Shown: piece by piece, positions 1-8,633 of the stretch
How positions within the stretch are numbered: the first letter of the stretch is position 1
Layout of the letters: each line of letters begins with the position of its first letter
From: CAZCBD01 sp964496755
GTDB lineage: Bacteria; Bacteroidota; Ignavibacteria; Ignavibacteriales; Melioribacteraceae
DNA length: 29,399 nt
Assembly: GCA_964496755.1 (NCBI GenBank)
Contig: CAZCBD010000007.1
Location: 1 to 29,399, forward strand
Direction of reading: 5' to 3'
Notes under the pieces: generated by a model
Databases searched by the model: none
The model's input: only the letters and a program-made list of their open reading frames with translations
What the model was told of the DNA's origin: nothing
Position numbers and translations under genes: made by a program

Positions 1-166
1 TTGCCACCTGAAGTAAATATTTTTTCCTTTCGGCAAAAGTTAAATTCGACCAAAACTCAAATCGATTTTTCGCTTCTTCAATTTTAGAGTTCACTTCTTC
101 TGAAGTATGTTTTTCAAACTCTTTTATAACCTTGCCGGTTGTAGGATTTATTGTTTGAATTGTCAT
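1..166 (-). CDS. Aldehyde dehydrogenase family protein, N-terminal 55 residues (runs off left edge)
   Basis: The reverse strand from 166 reads MTIQTINPTTGKVIKEF and continues with E..VNSKIEEAKNRFEFW and FAERKKYLLQVA. This is the usual opening of NAD(P)-dependent aldehyde dehydrogenases of the succinate-semialdehyde type: 'INPATG', then a helix with 'I..A...F..W', then 'R...L...A'. The start is ATG with AGGAAGAGG placed a few bases upstream. The catalytic Cys/Glu and most of the Rossmann fold lie outside the window, so the substrate cannot be judged. It is divergent from the Nudix gene, and the roughly 200 bases between them must hold both promoters. Family assignment is fairly sure; subfamily is inference. 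Confidence 0.8.
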   Translation of the reverse strand, partial: MTIQTINPTTGKVIKEFEKHTSEEVNSKIEEAKNRFEFWSNLTFAERKKYLLQVA

Positions 167-369
167 AATTCCTCTTCCTTATTTTAATATTCAAATCTAA
201 AAAAAATATAGCTTTCTTTTAAGGGAATAGTTGAGTTCCGAACTTTTTCACCAAAAAAATTCAAGCCCGAATTAACTCACTTATCCCGTCGGCATTCCTT
301 TTATAGACAAACTCAAAAACGGGAAGATTTAATTTTTATCTTTTTCATTTTTAACCAATGGAGGTAAAA

Positions 370-834
370 ATGCCAAACAAAGCTTATGTTATTTTTTATG
401 ATCCGGATGCACAAGAATTTTATTTTCCTATTAAACGAAGCGGCTATTGTGCCGGAATGCCCCAATTTTTTGGCGGAACAAAAAATGCGGGCGAATCCGA
501 CCGCGATACTTTAACACGCGAAGTATTAGAAGAAAGCGACGAAAAGTTAACTTTAAAATCCGGCGGTTTGCACCAAATACATCATGCTAGAATTAATGAA
601 TACAATTACAATTTTTATGTTTCCACAAATTTTAGCGGCACACATTTTTTGGGGGCTTTGAAAAATACGGAAATGTCTTCAATCGTAAAATATTTTGTTG
701 ATGTTGATTCAAACGTAACAGACGATATACATGATTTTATGCAACGATTAAAAATAAGTATAACCGAAGAATTTGCAGAATCGGAAACCTGCGAAGCATT
801 TACAAGGGCTTTAGCTTGGGCAATGGAGGATTAA
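370..834 (+). CDS. Nudix hydrolase
   Basis: A 154-residue protein with a readable Nudix box: G-x5-E-x7-REVLEES, in the stretch GGTKNAGESDRDTLTREVLE, where REVLEE supplies the metal-binding glutamates. The usual glycine after the EE pair is replaced by S-D. Nudix enzymes hydrolyse nucleoside diphosphates linked to another group, using Mg2+; the substrate cannot be read here. There is an in-frame ATG at 358, but GGAGG lies at 360-364, immediately before the ATG at 370, so 370 is the better start. The gene ends with TAA directly abutting the next ATG at 835, and a GGAGG inside its last codons serves that gene, so the two are translationally coupled. The family is clear, the role unknown. Confidence 0.85.
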   Translation: MPNKAYVIFYDPDAQEFYFPIKRSGYCAGMPQFFGGTKNAGESDRDTLTREVLEESDEKLTLKSGGLHQIHHARINEYNYNFYVSTNFSGTHFLGALKNTEMSSIVKYFVDVDSNVTDDIHDFMQRLKISITEEFAESETCEAFTRALAWAMED

Positions 835-1314
835 ATGAAAATATTACTGCTAAAAGAAGCTAAAAATCATGAGGACTCAAAATTGATTAAAAATTTAGCT
901 ACCGAATCCTGCAAACATTTTAATGAAGTGCGTGGTGTAAAAGTAGGAATAGCCGACGGTTCATGCTGCGCTGCTATCCTTTTGAAAAATGGTATTTATC
1001 GATTCGGCAACAGCCAAGCTTTCGACAAAGATTCGGATGCTCCGGAAAAGTGTGCTTGCCATGCGGAACAATGCGCTCTTTATGTTGCGAAAAAAGAAAG
1101 TTATTATCCGCATTTATTTGTCGAATTAATTCCCTGCAACGGTGCCTACAAAGGGCATAATTGTCAAGAGTGGATAAAAGAAAATGTAATTTTGGAAACA
1201 GGCGAAAATGAATTTTATGTCTGGTATTTATTCACTAATCCGATGGATATGAAGAAATTCCATAAATTGAAATTGGATGAACAGCTAAAATATATTGATA
1301 ACTTATTTAAGTAA
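835..1314 (+). CDS. Deaminase-fold (cytidine deaminase-like) protein
   Basis: A 159-residue protein carrying the two zinc motifs of the deaminase superfamily: C75-H76-A77-E78 (CHAEQCAL) and P100-C101 followed by C110. In ordinary cytidine/dCMP deaminases the second motif is PC-x2-C; here eight residues separate the cysteines (PCNGAYKGHNC), which is closer to the looser motifs of divergent and toxin-type deaminases. A zinc-activated water would be expected to replace an amino group on a base or nucleotide, but the substrate is not evident. No signal peptide is seen. It starts directly at the stop of the Nudix gene, so a two-gene operon acting on the same nucleotide pool is likely (inference). 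It could also be an inactive binding protein if the second motif does not fold around zinc. Confidence 0.65.
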   Translation: MKILLLKEAKNHEDSKLIKNLATESCKHFNEVRGVKVGIADGSCCAAILLKNGIYRFGNSQAFDKDSDAPEKCACHAEQCALYVAKKESYYPHLFVELIPCNGAYKGHNCQEWIKENVILETGENEFYVWYLFTNPMDMKKFHKLKLDEQLKYIDNLFK

Positions 1315-1320
1315 TAAATC

Positions 1321-1349
1321 AAGTGGCATGGGTAAATACCGTGCCACTT
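1321..1349 (+). terminator. Stem-loop terminator after the Nudix/deaminase operon
   Basis: AAGTGGCATGG (1321-1331) pairs with CCGTGCCACTT (1339-1349) around a seven-base loop: an 11-bp stem with one G-U pair, starting 7 bases after the stop codon. What follows is ATTAATTAAAT rather than a clean T-run, so termination may be partial. It also separates the operon from the convergent sensor kinase gene. Confidence 0.6.
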
Positions 1350-1423
1350 ATTAATTAAATGGAGAACAACTATAGAAAGCATATTTTCTATTATGATAAA
1401 TACTACTGTATTTTAAGTTCAAA

Positions 1424-4400
1424 TTAACTGTTCAAAAACCTAACCGTAAAAGTACTGCCTTTACCTTTTTCACTATTCACAGTAATAGTAGCGGAATTCA
1501 TTTCCGCATAGTTTTGTACCAAAGCCAAACCAAGACCATTTCCCTCATATTTTCTGGTATAACCGGATTCTTCTTGCGAGAAAGGTAAAAACAAATTAGG
1601 AAGATATTCTTTTGAGATACCGATTCCGGTATCAATAATATCAACACAAAGCTTATTGGAATTATTACGATACAGCTTGATATCAACCTTACCTTTGTTT
1701 GTATATTTTATCGCATTATCAACCAAATTTATGAAAATTTGCCCGAGAGTGTATGAATCACCTTGTAAATGTGTTTGTTCGGTTTCAATTAAATAATTAA
1801 GCTCAATACTCTTTCCGTTGGCAGAAGGAAGCATTTGCTTGTAAACGGATTCCAAAATATCCGTATTCAAATCTATAGTTGAAAACGACGGATTATAAGT
1901 ACCGGTTTGAATTTGCGACATATTTAATATTGAATCGATAGTTCTGATTAATCTGTTACTACCGTTATCTATAGCTTCGAAACCATAAATCAAATCCTCA
2001 GAAATTTTATCTTGAAGTTCTTCTTTTATTAACGAAGTAAAACTCAAAATTGAATTAATAGGTGTTCTTATTTCATGAGACATTTGAGCTAAAAATTCCG
2101 ATTTCAGTTTATCTGATTTTTCGGCTTCTTCTTTTGCTTTAATTAATATTTTTTCCGTTTCTTTTTGATTAGTAATATCACGAATAATAGCAACAACACT
2201 GTTGGAATCAGCTAAAATTATTCGTGCTTCATAAAACATTTCAGCATTTCCTTTATTAACACTAAATTCAATGATCTGAATACTTTGAGTTTTAGCAGTA
2301 AAAATTGCAGAATCAATCAACTTTTCGGCAACACTTTTGTCAAAAATCTCTTTTATGTTTTTTCCGTCAATTTCTTCGGAAATATTTAAATTACGCCTTT
2401 CCTTCTTAGGAATCCTGCTACTTAATATTTTTCCTTCCAGATTGATTTCAATAAAAATATCGGGTATAGCATTAAGCATTGCTCTATTCTTGGCAAGGCT
2501 TTTTATTAATTCTAATTCTGCATTTTTCTTATCGGTTATATCTTCAATAATACCATCATAATATAATATTTCATCGTCATCGTTTTTAATAGCACGAGCA
2601 CTTTCGCGCACATAAATAACTTGATTGTTTTTGCCATACCAAGTAGATTCAATTCCTGAAACAGAACCATGTTTTTTAAGTTCTTCAACAAAACTGAAAT
2701 GATCAATTTTAAAATTAAATTCAGGATCCGGAATTTTTATTTCCTTAAGTTCTTCAAAACTACTATAACCCAGCATAGAAACCAGCCACGGATTTGCCAT
2801 TAGTATTTTACCATCTATGGTAGAACGATAAACTCCCACACTCGTATTTTCAAACAAAGATCTGAATTTTTCTTCACTTTCGATTAAAGCTGCTTGGGTA
2901 GAATATCTTTCGGTAATGTCAAATCCTATTCCATTTATACCAATAAACTTATTGTTTTCATAAATGGGTAAATATTCCAGCTCAAAATAATGATCGTTTA
3001 TTTTTTTTATATGATGAAGTTTTTCACCCGGTTTTAATTTTTTTAATTCATTAGAATAAATTTCATATTTTCTAAAAACCGAATCGAAGCTATTATTTAA
3101 GATTTTATCTTCGGATAAACCTATTAAAACCAAAGCCTTACCTTTAATCAGAGAAATATTTAAATGTTTATCCAACGCAAAAATGAACATGGGGGCAGAA
3201 TTTAATACCGAGTTTAAAAGCCGTTGATTCTTTTTATTCTGTTCTTCAATTTTCTTTTTTTCAGTAATGTCAATTTCAATTGCCGCAAAATGAGTGATTT
3301 CGCCTTTTTCATTCTTTATTGAATTAATGGTGCAAAGTACCCAAAAAGGGTTTCCCGATTTACTTTTATTTAACAGCTCGCCACGCCAAGTTTTACCTGA
3401 GGAAATACTTTTCCATAAATCTTTATAAACCTCTGAATTCATTTTTTCATTTTTCAGAATTCTGGGATTCTGTTTAAAAACCTCTCCGAAACCGTAGCCC
3501 GATATTTTGGTAAATCTGGAATTAACATATTCAATATCTCCATTCAAATCGGTAATAATAACAGCATTAGGATTTTGTTCAACCGTTATGGAAAGCTTTC
3601 GCAATTGTTCTTCCTGGCGTTTTTTAATTGTAATATTGTTTGCTGTGCCTAATAAAGCAATTTTTCCTTGAAAATTTATTTCAGCAATTTTTACACTTAC
3701 ATAAACTAAATTTTTTGAATACTTATTTATTAAACGAATATCATATTCATTTTTAGTTTGATTTTTATTTTTATAGTCTCTATACCAACTCCTAACAAAT
3801 TCTATATCGGCTTCACAAACAAATTCATAAGGCGATGCACCGATAACTTCATCTTTATCGAAACCAATCATTTTAAGTAGCGCTGCATTTGCGAATAAAA
3901 TTTTTCCATCTCTATATACAAATACACCATCATGCATACTATTTATTAATGTACTGTATCTTTCCTCCGATTCAATTCGTGCATCTTCAGCGGCTTTTTT
4001 TTCATTTATATCGTGAACTATTACATAAAGTAAATCTTTCCCTTTTTCGGTAATAACACTTAAATACACCTCTACTTCACGATACGAACCGTCAGCCAAT
4101 TTGTGCCTGGATATATAATAGCTTTGATTGTTTTTATTTTTTGAATTTAGATAATCCGAATTATCATAATAATCAATTTCGTTGATATGCTTTCCAACTA
4201 TTTGGCTATACGGATAATTGTAAAATTTTAATGCGGATTTATTAACTGCAATTATTCTTTTTGTGGCCGGATCAATGATTAACATAACCGCTTTATTTTC
4301 TTCGAACATTTCGCGGTATTTTCTTTCCGATTCATTTAACTCTAAAGTTCTTTCCCAAACTTTTTCTTTTAATTTTTTAGTGTACCTTAAATTTAAGGTA

Positions 4401-6682
4401 TAAAATATTGTGATAATAATAATGCCAATTACAATTATAAAAAGAATTGCTTTAAACCAAAAAGTGTTATAAAAAGCTTCAGTAATTTTAATTTCAGCTG
4501 AAACAACAATTTCGCCAACAACACCAATAGAATTTCTCGGTTGAATTTTAAGTCTGTATTTACCGGGCTCTAAATTTGTATATTGAACTTTGGAATTTGA
4601 AATGTAATTTACATAATCCGACCATTGTTTGTCATACCCCTTAAGCATATATCTAAAATTAGTTCCATTTTCATTTAAAAAGGAATTTATTTCGATTTCA
4701 AACAATAAATCATTAGCATCATTTTCCAGAACATGAGGTTTAAAAGGATTAACCGTCTTTTTATCGACTTTTAAACTTAGAATAGATGCTTTCGGTTTTA
4801 TTGAGTTTTCATCGAGACCTACAATGTATTTTGATAATCCTTCATTTGTCCCGATCCAAATATTATTATCAGAATCCATAATAAGAGCATCTCGATAGGT
4901 TTCTTGTCCGGCCAAGCCGCTTTTAAAACCGTAATTTCGGATTTCAGTTCCTTTAATCACGTATACCCCATTATTGGTACCACACCAAATATTATTTTCT
5001 TTGTCAATTAATATTGAAAATACAGGGGCATTTAATTCAAATTGAGTGGAAACAATTTCGCTATTTTTAACTTCAAATAGCCCTGCTAAAGTACCAACCA
5101 AAATTCGATTATTAAATTTTTGCACAGCAAAAACATTATTTATGTTTGGATCATTTTGTTTGTTAGCTATATGTTTTTTTATTTTATTATCCGATACAAC
5201 AAAAACACCATAATTTGTTGTTGTAATCCATAATTCATTGTCAACAAGAAATAGTTTTTTGAATTTTATTTTGGGATATTTTGAAAAATCCAATTTACTT
5301 TTCACAAATTTGTTGCCGTCAAATTTTAGCAAAGCAAACCTAGCCAAACCCCATATAGTACCCGAAGAATCTGCTTGAACAGCCATAGCATAGTACTTAG
5401 GTTCGCATTTAAAAAACTTTGTTTTGTTATTTTTTGTAATTAATCCGAAACCTTTGTTTTGTGCAGCAAACCAGATTTTATTATCGCAGAGACAAAAATC
5501 AATAATTTTCTGGTTTATAATTTTACTTTTATTATTGCTGCCTTCGCATTTAAACACAACTTTTTTGATTCCATCTTTTTCTAAAATCGAAAACCCATTT
5601 GTATGACCAACATAGATTTTATCATCTTTTTGAATTAATGCATCAATTTCGTCACCTAATAATCCGTCTTTTTGATTATAATTTGCGAACCGGAGAGATG
5701 AAAACTTAACTAATCCCAAATATGTTGAAACCCAAACATTTTTTTCTTCGTCAACAAAAACATTGAAAGCAGACTGTTCGATAATGTTGCTATTTTTGTT
5801 AAGATTAAAAAACTCCTCGTTTTGAATATCCAATAAAATTACATCACCACCATTATTAAATACTAAGAAGTTTTTATTTATAAATTCCGAATTAAACCTG
5901 TAATTAAACCCGGGTAAAAAGGGTAAAGAAAATTTTAGACTTTTATATAAATTCAAATTTCTAAACACTAGAATCTTATCATTTAATAAAAACGAAAAAT
6001 CACTTTCCGAATCAAAGGCAATTGCATGAACGGATTTATTTTGCGGATTATATTTAGAATTAAACAGATTATTTACCTTTCCATTGGTCAACACCGAAAC
6101 CCCTCTCGGAGTACACACATAAAACTTATTATTAAAACAAGTTAAAGAGACAACTTTATCTGAAATTAGTCCGTCTTTTTTTGTAATTCTTTTCCATTTA
6201 TTATTTTGAAAGTATAATAAACCCTCTGAAGCAGTAACAATAACAATCATCAAATTACTATTAGCATTAGAAACCGCGATATATTCAAATTGATCCGAAT
6301 TTTTAAACTCTTTAATACTAACAGAACATACCTGAATTAAAGAATCGCCTTTGATGTTATAAACTTTTATAGAATCACTAACTGTGAAAAACCAAATATT
6401 TTTTTCTTCATCAGTAGTAATTGCTCTAACTTTTGAAGATATTTTGTCATAATTTATTACAAATTTCGACCAATTCTTACCATTATAATTAGCAATGCCA
6501 TTATCTGTAACAATCCAAATTTTCCCAAATGCATCTTGAGTTGTAGAATAAACATATTGTGATGGTAATCCGCTTTCCTTGCCGTAAAAGAATGTATTGA
6601 AAGATTGAGCAACAATAATAGAAAAAACCTGAACGATTATAAAAGTAAGTATTAGAATTTTTTTATTAATCCGATTTTTCAA
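1424..6682 (-). CDS. Large sensor histidine kinase: periplasmic propeller, Y_Y_Y, TM, six PAS, HisKA-HATPase
   Basis: 1752 residues. The hydrophobic leader (about 8-25, ending IIVAQ) exports the N-terminal half. Residues ~30-640 contain repeated blades of the two-component-regulator propeller type (SGLPSQYVYSTTQDAFGKIW, 'NNIWIGTNEGLSKY'), then a Y_Y_Y domain (~664-730, ending YRLKIQPRNS) and one membrane helix (~741-763). The cytoplasmic half has about six PAS domains (~788-1510), a HisKA box with SHEIRTP (His near 1535) and an HATPase with NLVDNAIKYT, DTGIGIS and GNGLGLALVQ up to ~1720. It ends right after the ATPase. There is no receiver and no AraC-type HTH, unlike the hybrid one-component sensors with the same front end, so it needs a separate response regulator. 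None is adjacent; the XRE gene is divergent. The start is TTG with GGAG six bases upstream and no competing ATG before the leader. Confidence 0.93.
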   Translation of the reverse strand: MKNRINKKILILTFIIVQVFSIIVAQSFNTFFYGKESGLPSQYVYSTTQDAFGKIWIVTDNGIANYNGKNWSKFVINYDKISSKVRAITTDEEKNIWFFTVSDSIKVYNIKGDSLIQVCSVSIKEFKNSDQFEYIAVSNANSNLMIVIVTASEGLLYFQNNKWKRITKKDGLISDKVVSLTCFNNKFYVCTPRGVSVLTNGKVNNLFNSKYNPQNKSVHAIAFDSESDFSFLLNDKILVFRNLNLYKSLKFSLPFLPGFNYRFNSEFINKNFLVFNNGGDVILLDIQNEEFFNLNKNSNIIEQSAFNVFVDEEKNVWVSTYLGLVKFSSLRFANYNQKDGLLGDEIDALIQKDDKIYVGHTNGFSILEKDGIKKVVFKCEGSNNKSKIINQKIIDFCLCDNKIWFAAQNKGFGLITKNNKTKFFKCEPKYYAMAVQADSSGTIWGLARFALLKFDGNKFVKSKLDFSKYPKIKFKKLFLVDNELWITTTNYGVFVVSDNKIKKHIANKQNDPNINNVFAVQKFNNRILVGTLAGLFEVKNSEIVSTQFELNAPVFSILIDKENNIWCGTNNGVYVIKGTEIRNYGFKSGLAGQETYRDALIMDSDNNIWIGTNEGLSKYIVGLDENSIKPKASILSLKVDKKTVNPFKPHVLENDANDLLFEIEINSFLNENGTNFRYMLKGYDKQWSDYVNYISNSKVQYTNLEPGKYRLKIQPRNSIGVVGEIVVSAEIKITEAFYNTFWFKAILFIIVIGIIIITIFYTLNLRYTKKLKEKVWERTLELNESERKYREMFEENKAVMLIIDPATKRIIAVNKSALKFYNYPYSQIVGKHINEIDYYDNSDYLNSKNKNNQSYYISRHKLADGSYREVEVYLSVITEKGKDLLYVIVHDINEKKAAEDARIESEERYSTLINSMHDGVFVYRDGKILFANAALLKMIGFDKDEVIGASPYEFVCEADIEFVRSWYRDYKNKNQTKNEYDIRLINKYSKNLVYVSVKIAEINFQGKIALLGTANNITIKKRQEEQLRKLSITVEQNPNAVIITDLNGDIEYVNSRFTKISGYGFGEVFKQNPRILKNEKMNSEVYKDLWKSISSGKTWRGELLNKSKSGNPFWVLCTINSIKNEKGEITHFAAIEIDITEKKKIEEQNKKNQRLLNSVLNSAPMFIFALDKHLNISLIKGKALVLIGLSEDKILNNSFDSVFRKYEIYSNELKKLKPGEKLHHIKKINDHYFELEYLPIYENNKFIGINGIGFDITERYSTQAALIESEEKFRSLFENTSVGVYRSTIDGKILMANPWLVSMLGYSSFEELKEIKIPDPEFNFKIDHFSFVEELKKHGSVSGIESTWYGKNNQVIYVRESARAIKNDDDEILYYDGIIEDITDKKNAELELIKSLAKNRAMLNAIPDIFIEINLEGKILSSRIPKKERRNLNISEEIDGKNIKEIFDKSVAEKLIDSAIFTAKTQSIQIIEFSVNKGNAEMFYEARIILADSNSVVAIIRDITNQKETEKILIKAKEEAEKSDKLKSEFLAQMSHEIRTPINSILSFTSLIKEELQDKISEDLIYGFEAIDNGSNRLIRTIDSILNMSQIQTGTYNPSFSTIDLNTDILESVYKQMLPSANGKSIELNYLIETEQTHLQGDSYTLGQIFINLVDNAIKYTNKGKVDIKLYRNNSNKLCVDIIDTGIGISKEYLPNLFLPFSQEESGYTRKYEGNGLGLALVQNYAEMNSATITVNSEKGKGSTFTVRFLNS

Positions 6683-7021
6683 ATGTCGCTCCGTACAAAA
6701 AGAATATGTTAATGAAAATAAATAAAATAATTAAATAAATCTAATACTTTTAAAATTTGTATTCATTGGGCTAAATTTGGTAAATTTAAAAAATTTTTCT
6801 AATTAAATATTTTTTTTAAATACTATATTTTTAAAGAATAAATCCGATAATAGAATGATTTAAACTTTTTAATATCTATTACAAAACCATATTTTGAACT
6901 GTTAAATAACTATGTCTCATTCACCTTAAAGCTATTGGCACGTTACCAATATAACTATTTTGTTATAATTTGTCAACTTTATTACATATACTGTCAACTT
7001 TTGTTGCAATTAGGAGATAAA
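6683..7021. other. Divergent intergenic region between sensor kinase and XRE regulator
   Basis: About 340 bases, extremely AT-rich, with no convincing gene. The part from 6683 to 6930 shows nothing beyond A/T tracts. The part from 6934 holds an inverted repeat, promoter-like hexamers on both strands and a direct repeat, described separately. An open frame with a TTG at 6935 runs into the XRE gene but lacks a ribosome-binding site. Confidence 0.6.
6934..6997. promoter_or_regulatory. Candidate operator/promoter cluster for the XRE gene and the divergent kinase
   Basis: Seen: ATTGG (6934-6938) and CCAAT (6946-6950) form an inverted repeat with a 7-base centre. TGTCAACTTT occurs at 6971-6980 and TGTCAACTT at 6992-7000, exactly 21 bases apart (two helical turns). 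TATAAT is at 6964-6969 on the plus strand. On the minus strand TTGACA (6976-6971) is followed after 17 bases by TATATT (6953-6948). Inference: an XRE-type repressor could bind the phased repeats and control both directions. In DNA this AT-rich, hexamer matches alone are weak evidence, and FCB-group promoters often differ from this consensus. Confidence 0.3.
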
Positions 7022-7441
7022 ATGAATGGCATCGGAAGTAGAATAAAATACTGCAGAAACTTACTAAATCTCACGCAAAAACAGTTTGCCGAAAAACTGA
7101 ATATCCACCGTTCCGTTATTAGTATGTGGGAAAAGGAAAGCAGAATTCCGGATGTTAAAAATTGTAACAAAATCGCACAATTAGCCTCGGTTGAAATTAA
7201 TTGGTTAATAAACGGCGAAGGCACTACTCCTATTATTAATTACAGCGGAATACAAACCGATAAAATCGGCAATAAAGCAACCCAGACCGACAAAGAATTT
7301 TTGGTTAATCTTTCACCCGAAGAAAAGGAAATAATAAATTTAATCAGATTAACCAACACTAAAACGGAAATAAAAAATATTCTGAATTACAGATTAAAAC
7401 TTCACGAAAGTTTACTTCATTTTATTGAAATTAAAATTTAA
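7022..7441 (+). CDS. XRE-family helix-turn-helix transcriptional regulator
   Basis: 139 residues from the ATG at 7022, which has AGGAG at 7012-7016. Residues ~4-60 are a Cro/C1-type HTH (IGSRIKYCRNLLNLTQKQFA, then HRSVISMWEKESRIPD and 'INWLINGEG'), the pattern of phage-type repressors. The C-terminal ~75 residues (TDKEFLVNLSPEEKEIINLI and onward) look helical and may be for dimerisation; no enzymatic domain is visible. The gene is convergent with the MFS gene, with only 18 bases between stops. Direct repeats just upstream are a plausible autoregulatory site. Family is firm; targets are unknown. Confidence 0.9.
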   Translation: MNGIGSRIKYCRNLLNLTQKQFAEKLNIHRSVISMWEKESRIPDVKNCNKIAQLASVEINWLINGEGTTPIINYSGIQTDKIGNKATQTDKEFLVNLSPEEKEIINLIRLTNTKTEIKNILNYRLKLHESLLHFIEIKI

Positions 7442-7459
7442 GGGTTAGGTTAAAACACA

Positions 7460-8623
7460 CTATTTTGCTTTGCAAGCACTATCGGGAATTTTTTTAATAA
7501 GTGGCAATAAAAATAAAGTAAGAATTGTTGCAATAATATATGTGGTTTGTAAGCTAAATAAATCACTTAAAATACCAACTACAAAAACAGCAATTGCACC
7601 TATAATAAAATTTATACCCATATATACCCCGTTAAGCAAAGCAGGATTATTATTCTTTTGCTCATTTACAAATGCAAGCAAAACCGGTTCGGCCGCAAAG
7701 AGTATTAAGCCCAATAAAACCAGCAATGGAAACCGAAAAAAAGAATTTGAATTTAAAAATAGAACCATTAAAATAGGTAGCAATATTGCAACAAAATACA
7801 ATGTTTTTTTTCTTCCCAATTTGTCTGAAATACTTCCCGAAAGAAAAGTTCCCCCGGCACCTGCAATTTGTAATATTGAAAGTGAAATTCCCGCAAGCCA
7901 AATAGATTCGCCTTTCGATGTAATATAAATTGGTAAAAATGTTGTTAGCGCGTTTTTCAATATTGCCCTGAAAAATAATACTCCGCTTATTGTAGTTAAA
8001 AACGGAATAAATTGTTTTATTTCTTTTTTGGCACTACTCTTTGTTTTTTGCCTTTTTGTTCCCTCTGTTTCAATTTTTCTAAATTTAAAAAACAAAATTA
8101 CGGAAGCCAAAACTCCAACCGGAATCAAACGAAAAGTGCCTTCGAAACCCCAAAGTGAAATTGCACTCATAATTACCAGCGGACCAATCGACCTGGATAA
8201 CTCTCCGCCCAGCATAAAAAAACTCATTCCTTTACCGGTTCGTGCACCGCTTACGTTTTTTACCATTACCGGCGCGGGTACATGAAACATTGCCGAACCG
8301 AATCCTACTATAAAAAGCATAATTGCTAAAATTATATAACTTGGTGCCAAACCTATTAAACTCATGAAAACGGTACTAACCAAGGGAGAAATAATCAACA
8401 TATATTTTATACTTATTTTATCGGCTGCATAACCTATTACGGGATTTAATAATGATGGAATTCTTGTAACAATTGATAAAAATCCTGCTGCAGAATAAGT
8501 AAGTGAAAATTTTTTAATCAGTAGTGGTAATACCGGTGCTAAAAACGAAGTATATATATCATGTATAAAATGTGCAACGGAAATTGCTAAAACGCTAGAT
8601 GTTTGAAATTCTTTTTTTTTCAT
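7460..8623 (-). CDS. MFS transporter of the fosmidomycin-resistance (Fsr) type
   Basis: 387 residues, about 12 membrane helices. The N-terminal half follows the Fsr pattern: 'AHFIHD..TSFLAPVLPLL', FSLTYSAAG, 'PVIGYAADKIS', 'GFGSAMFHVPAPVMV', 'SGARTGKGMSFFMLGGELSR.IGPL'. A second MFS motif, SGSISDKLGRKK, lies in the loop between helices 8 and 9. The family exports fosmidomycin and other compounds by proton antiport in the inner membrane; the actual substrate here is inferred. Its ATG is 10 bases after the ispH stop on the same strand, so both should share a transcript. There is no clear Shine-Dalgarno (the upstream bases read CTGAAA), suggesting coupling to ispH translation. Confidence 0.85.
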   Translation of the reverse strand: MKKKEFQTSSVLAISVAHFIHDIYTSFLAPVLPLLIKKFSLTYSAAGFLSIVTRIPSLLNPVIGYAADKISIKYMLIISPLVSTVFMSLIGLAPSYIILAIMLFIVGFGSAMFHVPAPVMVKNVSGARTGKGMSFFMLGGELSRSIGPLVIMSAISLWGFEGTFRLIPVGVLASVILFFKFRKIETEGTKRQKTKSSAKKEIKQFIPFLTTISGVLFFRAILKNALTTFLPIYITSKGESIWLAGISLSILQIAGAGGTFLSGSISDKLGRKKTLYFVAILLPILMVLFLNSNSFFRFPLLVLLGLILFAAEPVLLAFVNEQKNNNPALLNGVYMGINFIIGAIAVFVVGILSDLFSLQTTYIIATILTLFLLPLIKKIPDSACKAK

Positions 8624-8633
8624 TTTCAGACTT

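Noticed and set aside
358..369. Upstream ATG for the Nudix gene
   Set aside because: The GGAGG that should serve the gene lies between the two ATGs (360-364), so initiation at 370 is favoured.
6935..7021. N-terminal extension of the XRE protein from a TTG at 6935
   Set aside because: No ribosome site at 6935; AGGAG sits correctly before the ATG at 7022, and the extension is a cysteine- and tyrosine-rich stretch not seen in XRE proteins.
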